Part shown: in pieces, positions 32,612 to 41,641 of the stretch
How positions within the stretch are numbered: the stretch's first letter is position 1
Layout of the letters: every line of letters begins with the position of its first letter
DNA from: an uncultured Bacteroidia bacterium
Lineage (GTDB): Bacteria > Bacteroidota > Bacteroidia > Bacteroidales > UBA932
NCBI GenBank assembly: GCA_902788095.1
Contig: CADAIT010000009.1
Location: 29,442-93,441, forward strand
Direction: 5' to 3'
DNA length: 64,000 nucleotides
Position numbers and translations under genes: made by a program
Notes under the pieces: generated by a model
The model's input: only the letters and a program-made list of their open reading frames with translations
Told to the model about the DNA's origin: nothing
Databases searched by the model: none

Positions 32612-33628
32612 ATGAAACGATACGGACAAATTTTTCTGGGAATTTCACTGGCGGCGCTGCTTGCGTGGGTGCTGCCGTGGCTGTATAATCTCATTACCCT
32701 GAAGCCCTATTCCACGCCCTTTACGCTGTACAGCTGCACCGTGCACGACTTTACGTCCCTGGATCGCAGCGAGGGCAAGGGGTTCCAGTTCATAGACACC
32801 AAGGGCAATATCCATGGCGACGAAGCCCAGCCTACGTTCTATGCGTCGGTGCTGGCCTCCCGCGGCGCTTTGCCGGACACGCTCGAAGGCCGGAAAGTAA
32901 GCCTGGAGGAGATTGAGCGCAACGCCGTTTTCGTCACCAGCGAGCCCAAGGACCTCAACCGTACGCTGCCGCCGGTGTATCTGCTGATGGAAAGCGTTCC
33001 GGAACGCCTGGAGCTCAAGGACCCGGAAGACGCCATGGTGAGCCGGAGGGAGAGCATAGACATTATGGAAATGGCCACCAACACCGTCCGCGTGGAGAAA
33101 ACGCGGCTGTTCAATCAGGCGCTTCGGGCGGAAGGCTTCGTGTATCCGGCCCGATTTTTCGCCGGCAAGCCCTCCCATAGGAAGGAGTATGACGAGGGTT
33201 ATCTGGTGACGGACGCAGAAGACAAGGTGTTCCACGTAAAACAAATCAACGACACCGTGCATGTGCGCCGATTCCCGCAGGCAAACGGCCTGGGCGTGCA
33301 TTGGATGCTCATCACCGAGTTTGAGAACCGTGCCACGCTGGGCTATCTGGCCGGTGCGGACAACCACTTGTACATGTTGCGGCCGAGCGGGGAAGTGGTG
33401 AAGACGGAAGTGGCGTTCAATCCGCGCAAGGAGGACCTGATGGTGGTCGGCGACTTGTTCTACTACACCGTAAAAACCGCCACGGAAAAAGGAGAGCGTT
33501 TCTGGGCTCTCCGCAGCAACGACTTCTCGCTGGTGGACACGCTGGAGCGCCCTTATCCCCAAGAATGGTCTTTCCCCGGCCTGCGTTTCACCTCCGCTAA
33601 CGACGGATGGGTAAAACCGCGCTTCTAA
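32612..33628 (+). CDS. DUF4857-like membrane-anchored protein of the ABC operon
   Basis: The 338-residue protein has an N-terminal membrane helix (FLGISLAALLAWVLPWLYNL) followed by a large outside domain, with FTLYSCTVHDFTSLDRSEGK, then EYDEGYLVTDAEDKVFHVKQ and LGYLAGADNHLYMLRPSGEV repeats that suggest a beta-propeller-like fold. From memory it resembles DUF4857, a Bacteroidetes family found beside ABC genes. Location in the same operon as the ATPase and permease (six bases after the permease stop) suggests it is a subunit or sensor of that system. I cannot assign an activity. Confidence 0.65.
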   Translation: MKRYGQIFLGISLAALLAWVLPWLYNLITLKPYSTPFTLYSCTVHDFTSLDRSEGKGFQFIDTKGNIHGDEAQPTFYASVLASRGALPDTLEGRKVSLEEIERNAVFVTSEPKDLNRTLPPVYLLMESVPERLELKDPEDAMVSRRESIDIMEMATNTVRVEKTRLFNQALRAEGFVYPARFFAGKPSHRKEYDEGYLVTDAEDKVFHVKQINDTVHVRRFPQANGLGVHWMLITEFENRATLGYLAGADNHLYMLRPSGEVVKTEVAFNPRKEDLMVVGDLFYYTVKTATEKGERFWALRSNDFSLVDTLERPYPQEWSFPGLRFTSANDGWVKPRF

Positions 33629-33645
33629 ATACCCAAAAATAGGGA

Positions 33646-33676
33646 TTGTCGCGCGTACGCGTAACAACTACCTTTG
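33646..33676 (+). promoter_or_regulatory. Promoter of the DUF6850/DUF4876 cassette
   Basis: TTG (33646-33648), 20 nt, TACCTTTG (33669-33676) matches the Bacteroidetes promoter. It is 12 nt from the receptor start. Confidence 0.65.
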
Positions 33677-33688
33677 CCATCCGAATTC

Positions 33689-36415
33689 ATGACGGTTAAG
33701 GTAGTTCATACATTTACGTTTTTCATGTACCTCCTGGCTTTCTGCGCTGCTGCAGAGGCTCAGGAGGTTTTTTTCGGTACTGTCAAGGACGCCCGGACGG
33801 GAGAGCCTGTTCCCGGCGCCGCCGTCACGCAGGGGAAAAACTGGGCCATCACGGACACTTTGGGCGTTTTTTCGCTGAAAACCCACGAAAAATCTTCGTT
33901 TACCATCACATCTTTGGGCTATAAAACCCTCAAGGTCCAGCCTGTCAGAGGGGGTGTTTACCTCCTTCAGCCGGATATTTTCGCCCTGCAGGAAGTCGTG
34001 GTGACGGCGCAGGAAAACCACGGACTTACGTCGTCGTCCAAAATTGGGGCCGATGCCATTGCGCACATCCAGCCTTCGAGCATTGCCGATGTCCTGGAAC
34101 TGCTTCCGGGCGGCACATCCAGCAACCCGGCTCTTGGTGCCCCGCAAATAGTGAACCTTCGTGCGGCGGGCTCCATGTCGTCGGACTATTCCACCAGCGC
34201 CCTGGGAACGCAGTTTTCCATTGACGGCAAACCCTTAAACAACAACGCCAATCTGCAATATACGCCTGCCTGGAGCAACCTGGGCTCCAATTATGTGAAC
34301 CTGGGAACGGATATGCGCACCATCGGTACGGAAGACATTGAGTCGGTGGATATTGTGCGCGGTATTGCCTCCGTGGAGCATGGAGACCTTACCAGCGGTC
34401 TCATTCAGGTGAAACGCATCAAAGGCGGAAATGACTTCCGGGCCCGTTTCAAAAGCGATATGACCTCCAAGTTGGTGTACGCGGGCAAAGGCTGGGAATG
34501 GGGCGGGAAAGACCGCCGCACCATCAACGTGAGTGCCAATTTTCTGGATTCCCGCTCGGACCCCCGTGTCGTCCGTCAGAACTACAAGCGCATCACAGGC
34601 AGCTTCCGTGGCGGCCGCACATGGACTGGGGGAGCGTTCTTTACGCATACGCTGAACGCCAGCCTGGACTATACAGGTTCCTTTGACAACCGCAAGAGTG
34701 ACCAGGATATCGACCAGGTGGACGGCATTCCCACCGAGACCTACAAGTCCACCTACAACCGCTTCCAGCTGGGGGCCGATTATCTCCTGCAAGCCAAGGA
34801 CGACAACGCATTTTTCCGCTCGTTGTCGGTGAATGCGTCTGTCAGTTATGAAAAGGACCTCATTGACCGGTGGAAAAATGTGATTCTATCGTCGGAAATG
34901 CCGTTCTCCATTGCCCGGGAGCCGGGGGAGTATGATGCGTACATGCTACCCTTGCGCTATGAGGCTACGTTACAGGTAGATGGCCAGCCGCTGTACATTT
35001 TCGCCAACGCAGTGGCCAAGTTCCAGACAGGGGCGCACAAATTCAAGGCCGGTGCCGAGTGGAATTTTGACAAAAACCTGGGGCAGGGGAGCATCTTTGA
35101 CATCACTCGTCCTTTGTCCACCACCATGGGCTCGCGTCCGCGTGCCTATTATGATATTCCTGCCGACAACCAACTGGCACTGTTCCTGGAAGAAAATTCC
35201 CGCCTTCCGCTGGGCCCTTTTGCGGTTGAATGGATGGTGGGTTTGCGCATGTCCATGCTGCTGGGGGCCGACGCCTCCTATGCCATCCAGGCCAAGCCGT
35301 TCCTGGATCCGCGCGGCAACCTGCGGCTGGAAATGCCGGAGGCCATGCTGGGCGGCTATACGCTAAAAAGCGGCATTTATGCCGGTGTGGGCCTCCACAC
35401 CAAATTCCCCACCATGGACATGCTGTATCCGGACACGGTGTACAGCGACAAAGTCCAGATGAACTACTGGCCCACGGAACGTGAGCTCAGGCGCATCAAC
35501 ATGCTGCTCTTTACCATAAATCCGGTGAACCGGAACCTTATGCCCGCTCGCAACCTCAAATGGGAAGTGGGTGCAGACCTCTCCTGGAACGGCTGGTCTT
35601 TCTCGGCCGACTACTTTATGGAAGACATGACTTCCGGCTTTCGTGGCGGCAGCGAGTACATGCAGCTCATCGCCAAGGACTATGATGAGCAGTCGATAGA
35701 CAAAAGCGCCCTTACAGGGCCTCCGTCGCTGGAAACCACGCCGTATGTGATGGACACCACTCTGGTGGCTTACGGCCTTACCACCAACGGCAGCCGTACC
35801 CTGAAAAGAGGGATCGAATATACGCTCACCACCGCCCGTATTCCCGTCATCAACACCCGGCTGACGGTGAACGGTGCGTGGTTCCTTACCCAATACATGA
35901 ACAGCCAGCCTGAGTACCAGCGTCCTTCGGCCATCATCAACGGAAAGACATACCCGTATATTGGTATTTACGAGAAAAACGATGGCTACCTGTACGAGTC
36001 GTTCAACACCAACTTCATGCTGGATACGCAAATTCCCCGGCTGGGCCTTATTTTCTCCTCCTCGTTCCAATGTACCTGGTTCACCGGCTCGCAGAGCATG
36101 GCGGACGATTCCCGCCCGGTAGCCTATCTGGACAAGGATTTGGTGCGGCATCCGTACACGGACGAGTCTGACGCTGACGGTGTCTTGCACATCATGGTGC
36201 GGGATTTCTCGCCCATCTTGCTGGAGTATCGTCGCATTCCTTTTTTGATGAACGTGAACCTGAAAGCTACCAAGAAATTGTTCAAGGACCGGTTAACGGT
36301 ATCCCTTTTCGTGAACCGGCTGTTCACGGTGGCTCCCGATTACGAGGTAAACGGTGTGCTTAAACGCCGTTCCAGCACGCCTTATTTTGGAATGGAACTC
36401 ATGTTGAATCTATGA
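33689..36415 (+). CDS. TonB-dependent receptor of a DUF4876/DUF6850 cassette
   Basis: The 908-residue receptor has a signal peptide (FMYLLAFCAAAEAQ), a carboxypeptidase-regulatory domain (about 24-95, VFFGTVKDARTGEPVPGAAV), a TonB-box-like EVVVTAQEN and a plug (SIADVLELLPGGTSSNP, LRAAGSMSSDYSTSALGTQF, IESVDIVRGIASVEHGDLTS), then a barrel ending MELMLNL. An ATG at 33674 is in frame, but the -7 box lies over it, so 33689 is the start. The stop overlaps the next gene by four bases (ATGA). Together with the three genes downstream it forms an uptake cassette whose substrate is unknown; such loci are sometimes linked to metals. Confidence 0.93.
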   Translation: MTVKVVHTFTFFMYLLAFCAAAEAQEVFFGTVKDARTGEPVPGAAVTQGKNWAITDTLGVFSLKTHEKSSFTITSLGYKTLKVQPVRGGVYLLQPDIFALQEVVVTAQENHGLTSSSKIGADAIAHIQPSSIADVLELLPGGTSSNPALGAPQIVNLRAAGSMSSDYSTSALGTQFSIDGKPLNNNANLQYTPAWSNLGSNYVNLGTDMRTIGTEDIESVDIVRGIASVEHGDLTSGLIQVKRIKGGNDFRARFKSDMTSKLVYAGKGWEWGGKDRRTINVSANFLDSRSDPRVVRQNYKRITGSFRGGRTWTGGAFFTHTLNASLDYTGSFDNRKSDQDIDQVDGIPTETYKSTYNRFQLGADYLLQAKDDNAFFRSLSVNASVSYEKDLIDRWKNVILSSEMPFSIAREPGEYDAYMLPLRYEATLQVDGQPLYIFANAVAKFQTGAHKFKAGAEWNFDKNLGQGSIFDITRPLSTTMGSRPRAYYDIPADNQLALFLEENSRLPLGPFAVEWMVGLRMSMLLGADASYAIQAKPFLDPRGNLRLEMPEAMLGGYTLKSGIYAGVGLHTKFPTMDMLYPDTVYSDKVQMNYWPTERELRRINMLLFTINPVNRNLMPARNLKWEVGADLSWNGWSFSADYFMEDMTSGFRGGSEYMQLIAKDYDEQSIDKSALTGPPSLETTPYVMDTTLVAYGLTTNGSRTLKRGIEYTLTTARIPVINTRLTVNGAWFLTQYMNSQPEYQRPSAIINGKTYPYIGIYEKNDGYLYESFNTNFMLDTQIPRLGLIFSSSFQCTWFTGSQSMADDSRPVAYLDKDLVRHPYTDESDADGVLHIMVRDFSPILLEYRRIPFLMNVNLKATKKLFKDRLTVSLFVNRLFTVAPDYEVNGVLKRRSSTPYFGMELMLNL

Positions 36416-36801
36416 AGAAAGTCCTCATACTGAGCCTGTTGGTCCTGCTGAGCGGTTGCACCAAAACCGTGGAGCAGAAATACATGTGCGTAGTCACCCT
36501 GCAAACGGAACTCTCCGACGGCCGGGTACCGGTGTCCATAACGGTGGATCCCACGCTGCCGGGTAACCAGTTCTACAACCTGAACACAGGCATGAATTAT
36601 AATTTGCCCACGCTGGTGAACAATACCGGGTTAATGGAGGTGCAGAAAGGCGTTTATATGGTAGCCTTTGACGGTGACGCCCTTTTCTCCGACGGCCGTC
36701 ACGCCACCGTACGGTTTACCCAGTGGGGGACTCCTTCTACGGCCATCAACTTAATGGAAGACAGCCAGGTAATCACCTTAAAGCTTATTGTGGTGAAATG
36801 A
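36412..36801 (+). CDS. Small lipoprotein, function unknown
   Basis: The 129-residue protein has a lipobox (LVLLSGC, Cys16) and a single beta-rich domain (MCVVTLQTELSDGRVPVSIT, HATVRFTQWGTPSTAINLME). It overlaps the receptor by four bases and the next gene by four bases, so the three are translationally coupled. It probably works with the receptor; no family is recognised. Confidence 0.7.
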   Translation: MKKVLILSLLVLLSGCTKTVEQKYMCVVTLQTELSDGRVPVSITVDPTLPGNQFYNLNTGMNYNLPTLVNNTGLMEVQKGVYMVAFDGDALFSDGRHATVRFTQWGTPSTAINLMEDSQVITLKLIVVK

Positions 36802-38291
36802 TGTTCGTTCTGGTCATATCGCTTCTGCTGCAAGCCGCACCGGACTCGTTGCCGGCCGTGCAAAAAAGCGCGGACCGCACCCTGCCGGTTCGGGTGGTGG
36901 AAGAGGGGAGTGCGGCCCTGTTCCTCTATGGTCCGGATGCCACATTCACCCAAGCCGGAGTGTCCTGGAACGGCCGCAGTGAATCGGCCCCCTTATACAA
37001 GGAAGAGGGGAAAGGCCTTCAGGAAGGGCAGGTGAATATCCGCACGCTGGTGCGTCTGGATACCACGCAAGCCGTCCGAGGGACCGTCCGCTATACCAAT
37101 GGCGTTAAGCGGGAGGTCAATTGGAACAGTTCCTCAGACTTTTTCACGGTGTATCCCTATGTCGTTGCAGACACCGTCGGCGGAAATGTGAACAAGGAGG
37201 AATATGCCTTCTCCGGTGGGTATGCGGCCCGTTACGGGGCGTTCCATTGGGGCGCAGAGGCCGCTTATCGCGCCCTGCATGAGTACCGGATGGTGGATCC
37301 GCGCCCCCGCAATATTGTGTCGGACCTGCAGGTGAAGGCATCGGCCGGCTGGCGGGTGCTGCCCACGTATGTTGTGGAGGCCACGGTAGGCTACAGAAGG
37401 TACAGCCAGACGCAGTCCATGGCATTTATCAGCGAGCGTGGCAAGAACAGTTCCGTTTTCCATTTCACAGGGCTGGGCAGTGATTTCGCCCGTTTTACGG
37501 GTGCGACAGACAGCTATATGAACACGCGGTATGCCGGGAACGGCCTGCTCTTGGGGATGGCCTGGAGTCCGTTGGGCGCTGCCGGTTTGGAGGCCTCCGT
37601 GAGCTATCGGCACCTGGACATAACCCATTATCTACCGAATTTGAATCAAGTTCCTTATACAGAACTCTATACGCGCACGCTTCAGGCTCAAGGCGGTTAT
37701 CTTTCCCGTTTCGCCGTCTGGTCCTGGAAAGCCGACGCCCACCTGCAATACCAATGGCGGCAGGGCCTGGAAAGTATCCTGGACAGCGGTGCCTCCGGTT
37801 ATTTGAAGGAGTTGGGCCGACTGCTGATGTTCTCCTCGGAGACTCTCACGGCGGGCGTGCACGGGGCTGTGGACTATCGGCAGCAATGGAGCTTGCAGGG
37901 GAGGGCGGAATACCGCTCCTTCAGTGCACTGTACGCGTACCCTGCGCGTTCGCTCGCGTATGGCGGGCTGGACGTACAGCTGGAGGCGGTTTACCGCTGG
38001 CACCGGGGCTATTGGTTTGTGTCGCCGTCTCTGCAAGTAGGTATGTATCAGCCACTTATCGGCTCGATGCGCATTCCGGCGGCCTATACGGAACCGTTGT
38101 TCATGGCTTATTATCAGGACTTTTTTGCCAGGGCCAAAGCGGCTTGCTGGCGAGGGGGCCTGTCCGTTCACGCGGAGCGGCAGCTTACCCGGCTCTTATC
38201 CCTGTATGCACAGGCGTCTTTCCAGGCGCTGTCCCCGCAGGGGTATGGTCCCGGTTTCCTGCATACATTAACTGTTGGAATTAATTTTTAA
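36798..38291 (+). CDS. DUF6850-family outer-membrane beta-barrel protein
   Basis: The 497-residue protein has a short signal (MMFVLVISLLLQAAP) and repeated amphipathic strands (GYAARYGAFHWGAEAAYRAL, KASAGWRVLPTYVVEATVGY, GLEASVSYRHLDITHYL), ending LTVGINF with the terminal Phe expected of a barrel. From memory DUF6850 barrels accompany DUF4876 lipoproteins and TonB receptors, as here. The start overlaps the previous stop (ATGATG). A longer ORF beginning at 36723 runs through the previous gene and is rejected. Confidence 0.8.
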   Translation: MMFVLVISLLLQAAPDSLPAVQKSADRTLPVRVVEEGSAALFLYGPDATFTQAGVSWNGRSESAPLYKEEGKGLQEGQVNIRTLVRLDTTQAVRGTVRYTNGVKREVNWNSSSDFFTVYPYVVADTVGGNVNKEEYAFSGGYAARYGAFHWGAEAAYRALHEYRMVDPRPRNIVSDLQVKASAGWRVLPTYVVEATVGYRRYSQTQSMAFISERGKNSSVFHFTGLGSDFARFTGATDSYMNTRYAGNGLLLGMAWSPLGAAGLEASVSYRHLDITHYLPNLNQVPYTELYTRTLQAQGGYLSRFAVWSWKADAHLQYQWRQGLESILDSGASGYLKELGRLLMFSSETLTAGVHGAVDYRQQWSLQGRAEYRSFSALYAYPARSLAYGGLDVQLEAVYRWHRGYWFVSPSLQVGMYQPLIGSMRIPAAYTEPLFMAYYQDFFARAKAACWRGGLSVHAERQLTRLLSLYAQASFQALSPQGYGPGFLHTLTVGINF

Positions 38292-38303
38292 CCATTATAT
38301 GTT

Positions 38304-39761
38304 ATGAAAAAATTCTTTCTTCTTGCAGTGATTGCGGTGGTTGCCGCCGTATCCTGCCAAAAGGCCGAAGCGCCCCAGCTCTCGGTCTCCACTTCTTCCC
38401 TGAATTATGGCCCGAACGGCGGTAATGCCGTTTTTCAGGTAACCTCCAACGTGGACTGGACGGCATCGGCCAGCGCGGATTGGATTACCCTTAGCACCAC
38501 TTCCGGCAGCGGAAACGCCACATTCACCGTTACTGTTCCCGCTTTTACCGAGACATCGGCCCGCAGCGGCCAGGTAACCGTAAAGGCCGGCGAACTGCAG
38601 CAGGTGGTGGCCATTGTGCAGGTGGCTCCTGTGGCACCCAACGAGACCATCGAGAATAACTACAAGGTCATCGCCCTGGGCGGCACCTTTGCGGTGAATG
38701 TCCCTAAGGGCTATAGCCTGACGGCCGAGACGGAGGCCGACTGGATTGAGGCCGAAATCGCCGACGGCGTAATGACCCTCACCGTGGCCCCTTATGTGAA
38801 TGGCACGGCTAGCCGCACGGCCACCGTGGACGCTGTCTTCGGCGAAAATGTGCTGGTTGAGGTAACCGTGGAGCAGAGCTATCGTAACGTAGAACCCGGC
38901 GAACTGCTGATTGAAGAGGTGTATTTCACCGGCAGCCCCATCGAGGGTTCCACCAGCCCTTCTATGGACCAGTACATCAAGCTCACCAATAACGCAGACC
39001 ATGTGATTTACGCAGACCGCGTGATGTTCGTGACCAGCTTTATTAGCGGCACTATCTCCTCTGTGGGTGCCTACTATGAGTATCCCGTGCTGGAAGACGG
39101 CCTTGCCGTGGAGAACATGTATGTGATTCCCGGCAAGGGTGACGAACACCCGCTCCAGCCCGGTGAGTCCATCGTGCTGGCCTTCGCTGCCATCGACTAC
39201 ACCAATTCCTATGAAGAAGACGGCGAAACCGTGGAAGGCAACCCCAATGCCATCGACCTGAGCAAGGCGGACTTCGAATTCTATGATGAGAACGAGTACT
39301 GGCCGGACACCGACAATCCGGACGTGGAAAACCTGGAAATCTGGTTCAAGGAATCGGCCACCATTACCACCCTGCACAAGCGCGGCTTCGAGAGCTATGC
39401 CATTTGCCTACCTCCTTATAACGAGGACGCCGAGAGCATTCTTGCCAATCGTCACTGGGAGGGAGCCCGCACCTTCTATTTCAACGAGTACGTCATTCCG
39501 AGCGACCTGGCCACCCAGGATGTATGGGTAATCCCCGGCGAGTGGGTGCTGGATGCTGTAAACTGCTCCCTGAAAGACTCCTGGTACCAGAATCCTTGGC
39601 CTGCCGCCTTCGACGCCGGCTGGACTTACTGCGGAGCATATGACGGGGACCCGGATCGCTTCGGCAAGAGCGTACGTCGTAAAGAGGTGGACGGCAAGCT
39701 GGCCGACACCAACGTTTCCACCAACGACTTTACTCCCAACGCCACACCTTCCCTTAAATAA
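38304..39761 (+). CDS. BACON-domain / DUF4876 lipoprotein
   Basis: The 485-residue lipoprotein has a lipobox (VVAAVSC, Cys18), one or two BACON domains (LNYGPNGGNAVFQVTSNVDW, SADWITLSTTSGSGN, then ETEADWIEAEIADGVMTL) and a DUF4876 domain starting at GELLIEEVYFTGSP with MDQYIKLTNNADHVIYADRV. BACON domains bind carbohydrates or mucin. It ends the cassette, followed by a strong terminator 20 nt after the stop. Confidence 0.88.
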   Translation: MKKFFLLAVIAVVAAVSCQKAEAPQLSVSTSSLNYGPNGGNAVFQVTSNVDWTASASADWITLSTTSGSGNATFTVTVPAFTETSARSGQVTVKAGELQQVVAIVQVAPVAPNETIENNYKVIALGGTFAVNVPKGYSLTAETEADWIEAEIADGVMTLTVAPYVNGTASRTATVDAVFGENVLVEVTVEQSYRNVEPGELLIEEVYFTGSPIEGSTSPSMDQYIKLTNNADHVIYADRVMFVTSFISGTISSVGAYYEYPVLEDGLAVENMYVIPGKGDEHPLQPGESIVLAFAAIDYTNSYEEDGETVEGNPNAIDLSKADFEFYDENEYWPDTDNPDVENLEIWFKESATITTLHKRGFESYAICLPPYNEDAESILANRHWEGARTFYFNEYVIPSDLATQDVWVIPGEWVLDAVNCSLKDSWYQNPWPAAFDAGWTYCGAYDGDPDRFGKSVRRKEVDGKLADTNVSTNDFTPNATPSLK

Positions 39762-39782
39762 CCGTAGGAGAACATACTTTAG

Positions 39783-39816
39783 CCGGTCCACAAGGTATTT
39801 GTGGGCCGGTTTTTTA
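39783..39816 (+). terminator. Rho-independent terminator of the receptor cassette
   Basis: A stem CCGGTCCACA / TGTGGGCCGG with one wobble pair is followed by TTTTTTT. Confidence 0.85.
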
Positions 39817-39844
39817 TAATAAATAATCACAAATATCCAAATTT

Positions 39845-39970
39845 TGGCAAGCCTTGCCAGAATTTCTTCATCAGAGGCAAAATAGCCAAATTTGTAACAG
39901 AGGCAAAAGATTGAATAGGAAAACTTCTATTCTTTGTTTTTGTTGTTTAATGGAAAATTAACTATTTTTG
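39845..39970 (+). promoter_or_regulatory. hicAB control region: palindrome, direct repeats and promoter
   Basis: The region holds an odd palindrome TGGCAAGCCTTGCCA (39845-39859), two direct copies of CAGAGGCAAAA (39872-39882 and 39898-39908) and a promoter TTTG (39939-39942), 20 nt, TATTTTTG (39963-39970). The promoter is eight bases from the hicA start. HicB antitoxins repress their own promoters through such symmetric sites, so the palindrome or repeats are the likely operator. Confidence 0.55.
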
Positions 39971-39978
39971 CACAAAAG

Positions 39979-40158
39979 ATGAAGTACGATGAAATCCATC
40001 GGCTGGCCAGACAAAATGGATGGGAAGTGTTAAGGCAATCTGGAAGCCATGTGATATACCGGAAGGGGACAAGGACTTATCCGATTCCCTACCACCAGGG
40101 TAAGGAAATGGGAAAAGGTTTGGAGCGTAAAATCAAGAAGGAAATGCATTTGGTATGA
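39979..40158 (+). CDS. hicA: HicA toxin (mRNA interferase)
   Basis: The 59-residue protein has the HicA double-stranded-RNA-binding fold with EIHRLARQNGWEVLRQSGSH, where the GSH motif carries the catalytic His, and YPIPYHQGKEMGKGLERKI. It cleaves mRNA when free of HicB. The start at 39979 fits the promoter eight bases upstream. It overlaps hicB by four bases (ATGA). Confidence 0.9.
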   Translation: MKYDEIHRLARQNGWEVLRQSGSHVIYRKGTRTYPIPYHQGKEMGKGLERKIKKEMHLV

Positions 40159-40571
40159 TAACAATAGAAGCAATTATTGAAAGGGCACAGGACGGAACCT
40201 ATTCTGTCTATTGTAAAGATGAAATTTTTTCCGGGGCAGGGGAAACCTTGCAGCAGGCCAAGGAGGACATGGCCAGACAAATGTCTTTTTATCGGGAAAC
40301 TGCTTTGAAAGAGGGGTTCAAGTATCCTTCATTCTTGGACCAGCCCTTCTCTGTCCGTTATCAGGTAGACATGCCCAGCCTGGTAAAATACTATGTTGAG
40401 AGCGGCATTCTCTCCCTGGCCGGCGTGGAAAGACTTACTGGAATCAATCAAAAACAAATCTGGGCCTATTTGCATGGAACCAAACCACGCAAAGAGCAAG
40501 TCGTCCGCTTGGAAAACGGTTTTCGGAACTTGCAGGCAGATTTGGATGCCGTTTTCATTTCGGCCTCTTGA
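40155..40571 (+). CDS. hicB: HicB antitoxin with HTH
   Basis: The 138-residue protein has the HicB N-terminal fold (ERAQDGTYSVYCKDEIFSGA, ETLQQAKEDMARQM) and a C-terminal helix-turn-helix (GVERLTGINQKQIWAYLHGT) that fits DNA binding at its own promoter. It neutralises HicA and represses the pair. Toxin-first order with four-base overlap is normal for hicAB. The pair is followed after 41 nt by an unrelated gene. Confidence 0.9.
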   Translation: MITIEAIIERAQDGTYSVYCKDEIFSGAGETLQQAKEDMARQMSFYRETALKEGFKYPSFLDQPFSVRYQVDMPSLVKYYVESGILSLAGVERLTGINQKQIWAYLHGTKPRKEQVVRLENGFRNLQADLDAVFISAS

Positions 40572-40612
40572 TAGTTTTTACTATATTTGCATTCTATTAA
40601 CGCTTCTGAAAA

Positions 40613-41626
40613 ATGGCAGAATCATTCTCCGATATCGGCAAAGTGGAGGCGATAGAACAACTCTATCGCCTCTCCGCTTATAATCCCGTCTCCGGGCTCT
40701 CCTACACGTCCTCCAAGGGCGGAAAGGTGACGACGGCAGCACGAATGTACCTGGAGGGGATAGACTTCAACCTTGTCTATTTTCCGCTGAAGCACCTGGG
40801 CTACAAGTGCGTGGTGGGAGTAGTCGGGGAGCTGTATGCGGCCCTGGCGCACCCCAAGTTGCTCAATGTGGTGCTGGGGGTGTCGGCCAAACTGGATTTC
40901 CCGCAAATCAAGGACTTGTGGATGGGGGTCACGGTTGCGGCCAAGGAACATGGTTTCGAAGCCGTGAACCTGGACCTGCAGCCGTCCAACAACGGCCTGT
41001 TCGTGTCACTGGCCGCGACGGGAGAGTGCTCGCTCCTGACCCACAAGCGCCGGATGGCGGCATCGTCCAAGGACCTGCTGTGCGTTTCCGGCTCCCTCGG
41101 AGCGGCTTATCTGGGTCTGCAGGTGCTGGAACGCGGGGCCCGCAGCTTTCAGAAAGACGGCGTGCAGCCGGACATGTCGCAGTATAAAATGCTGGTGGGG
41201 GACTATCTGCGGCCGGAATTGAACGCCGCCACGGTTTCGCACCTGGAAGAGGAGGAAATCTACCCGTCTTATGGCTATTTCGTCACCCGCGGCCTGTCAG
41301 ACGCCGTAAAACGCCTTTCACGGGACAGCGGACTGGGCGTAAAAGTGTATGCTGACAAAATTCCCTTCGAGGGCAACAGCTTCCAGCTGGGCAAAGAGCT
41401 GGACATGGACCCTGTGTCCGCGGCCATGAACGGAGGCGACGACAACCGTCTGCTTTTCGTGGTGCCTCTCCTTCACGCGGAAAAATTCCGCCGGGAATTC
41501 CAGACATTCGACATTATCGGCCACCTTGCGCAGCCGGAAGTCGGCACGGTTTTGGTAACACCCGAGGGCATTGAATTCCCGCTGAAAGCCCAGGGCTGGC
41601 CGGAAGAAGCAGAAGAAAACGATTAA
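40613..41626 (+). CDS. ThiL-like (AIR-synthase fold) protein with altered active site
   Basis: The 337-residue protein follows thiamine-monophosphate kinase along its length: MYLEGIDFNLVYFPLKHLGY, DLLCVSGSLGAAYLGLQVLE, MNGGDDNRLLFVVPL. The metal- and ATP-binding motifs differ from real ThiL. The IGDDAA segment is absent (about 26-43 reads VSGLSYTSSKGGKVTTAA), the SDIYAMNG position reads VGELYAALA (71-79), the GGDTT position reads NLDLQPS (119-125), and the ISDGLSSEL position reads TRGLSDAVKRL (225-235). It is therefore unlikely to be an active kinase. I infer a regulatory or substrate-binding paralogue. No thiamine genes lie nearby. Confidence 0.75.
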   Translation: MAESFSDIGKVEAIEQLYRLSAYNPVSGLSYTSSKGGKVTTAARMYLEGIDFNLVYFPLKHLGYKCVVGVVGELYAALAHPKLLNVVLGVSAKLDFPQIKDLWMGVTVAAKEHGFEAVNLDLQPSNNGLFVSLAATGECSLLTHKRRMAASSKDLLCVSGSLGAAYLGLQVLERGARSFQKDGVQPDMSQYKMLVGDYLRPELNAATVSHLEEEEIYPSYGYFVTRGLSDAVKRLSRDSGLGVKVYADKIPFEGNSFQLGKELDMDPVSAAMNGGDDNRLLFVVPLLHAEKFRREFQTFDIIGHLAQPEVGTVLVTPEGIEFPLKAQGWPEEAEEND

Positions 41627-41641
41627 ACCTTTTACTATAGT

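Noticed and set aside
33228-33243. A third parS-like 16-mer (TGTTCCACGTAAAACA)
   Set aside because: One half-site is intact but the other has two mismatches and the symmetry is lost; it lies in ordinary coding sequence.
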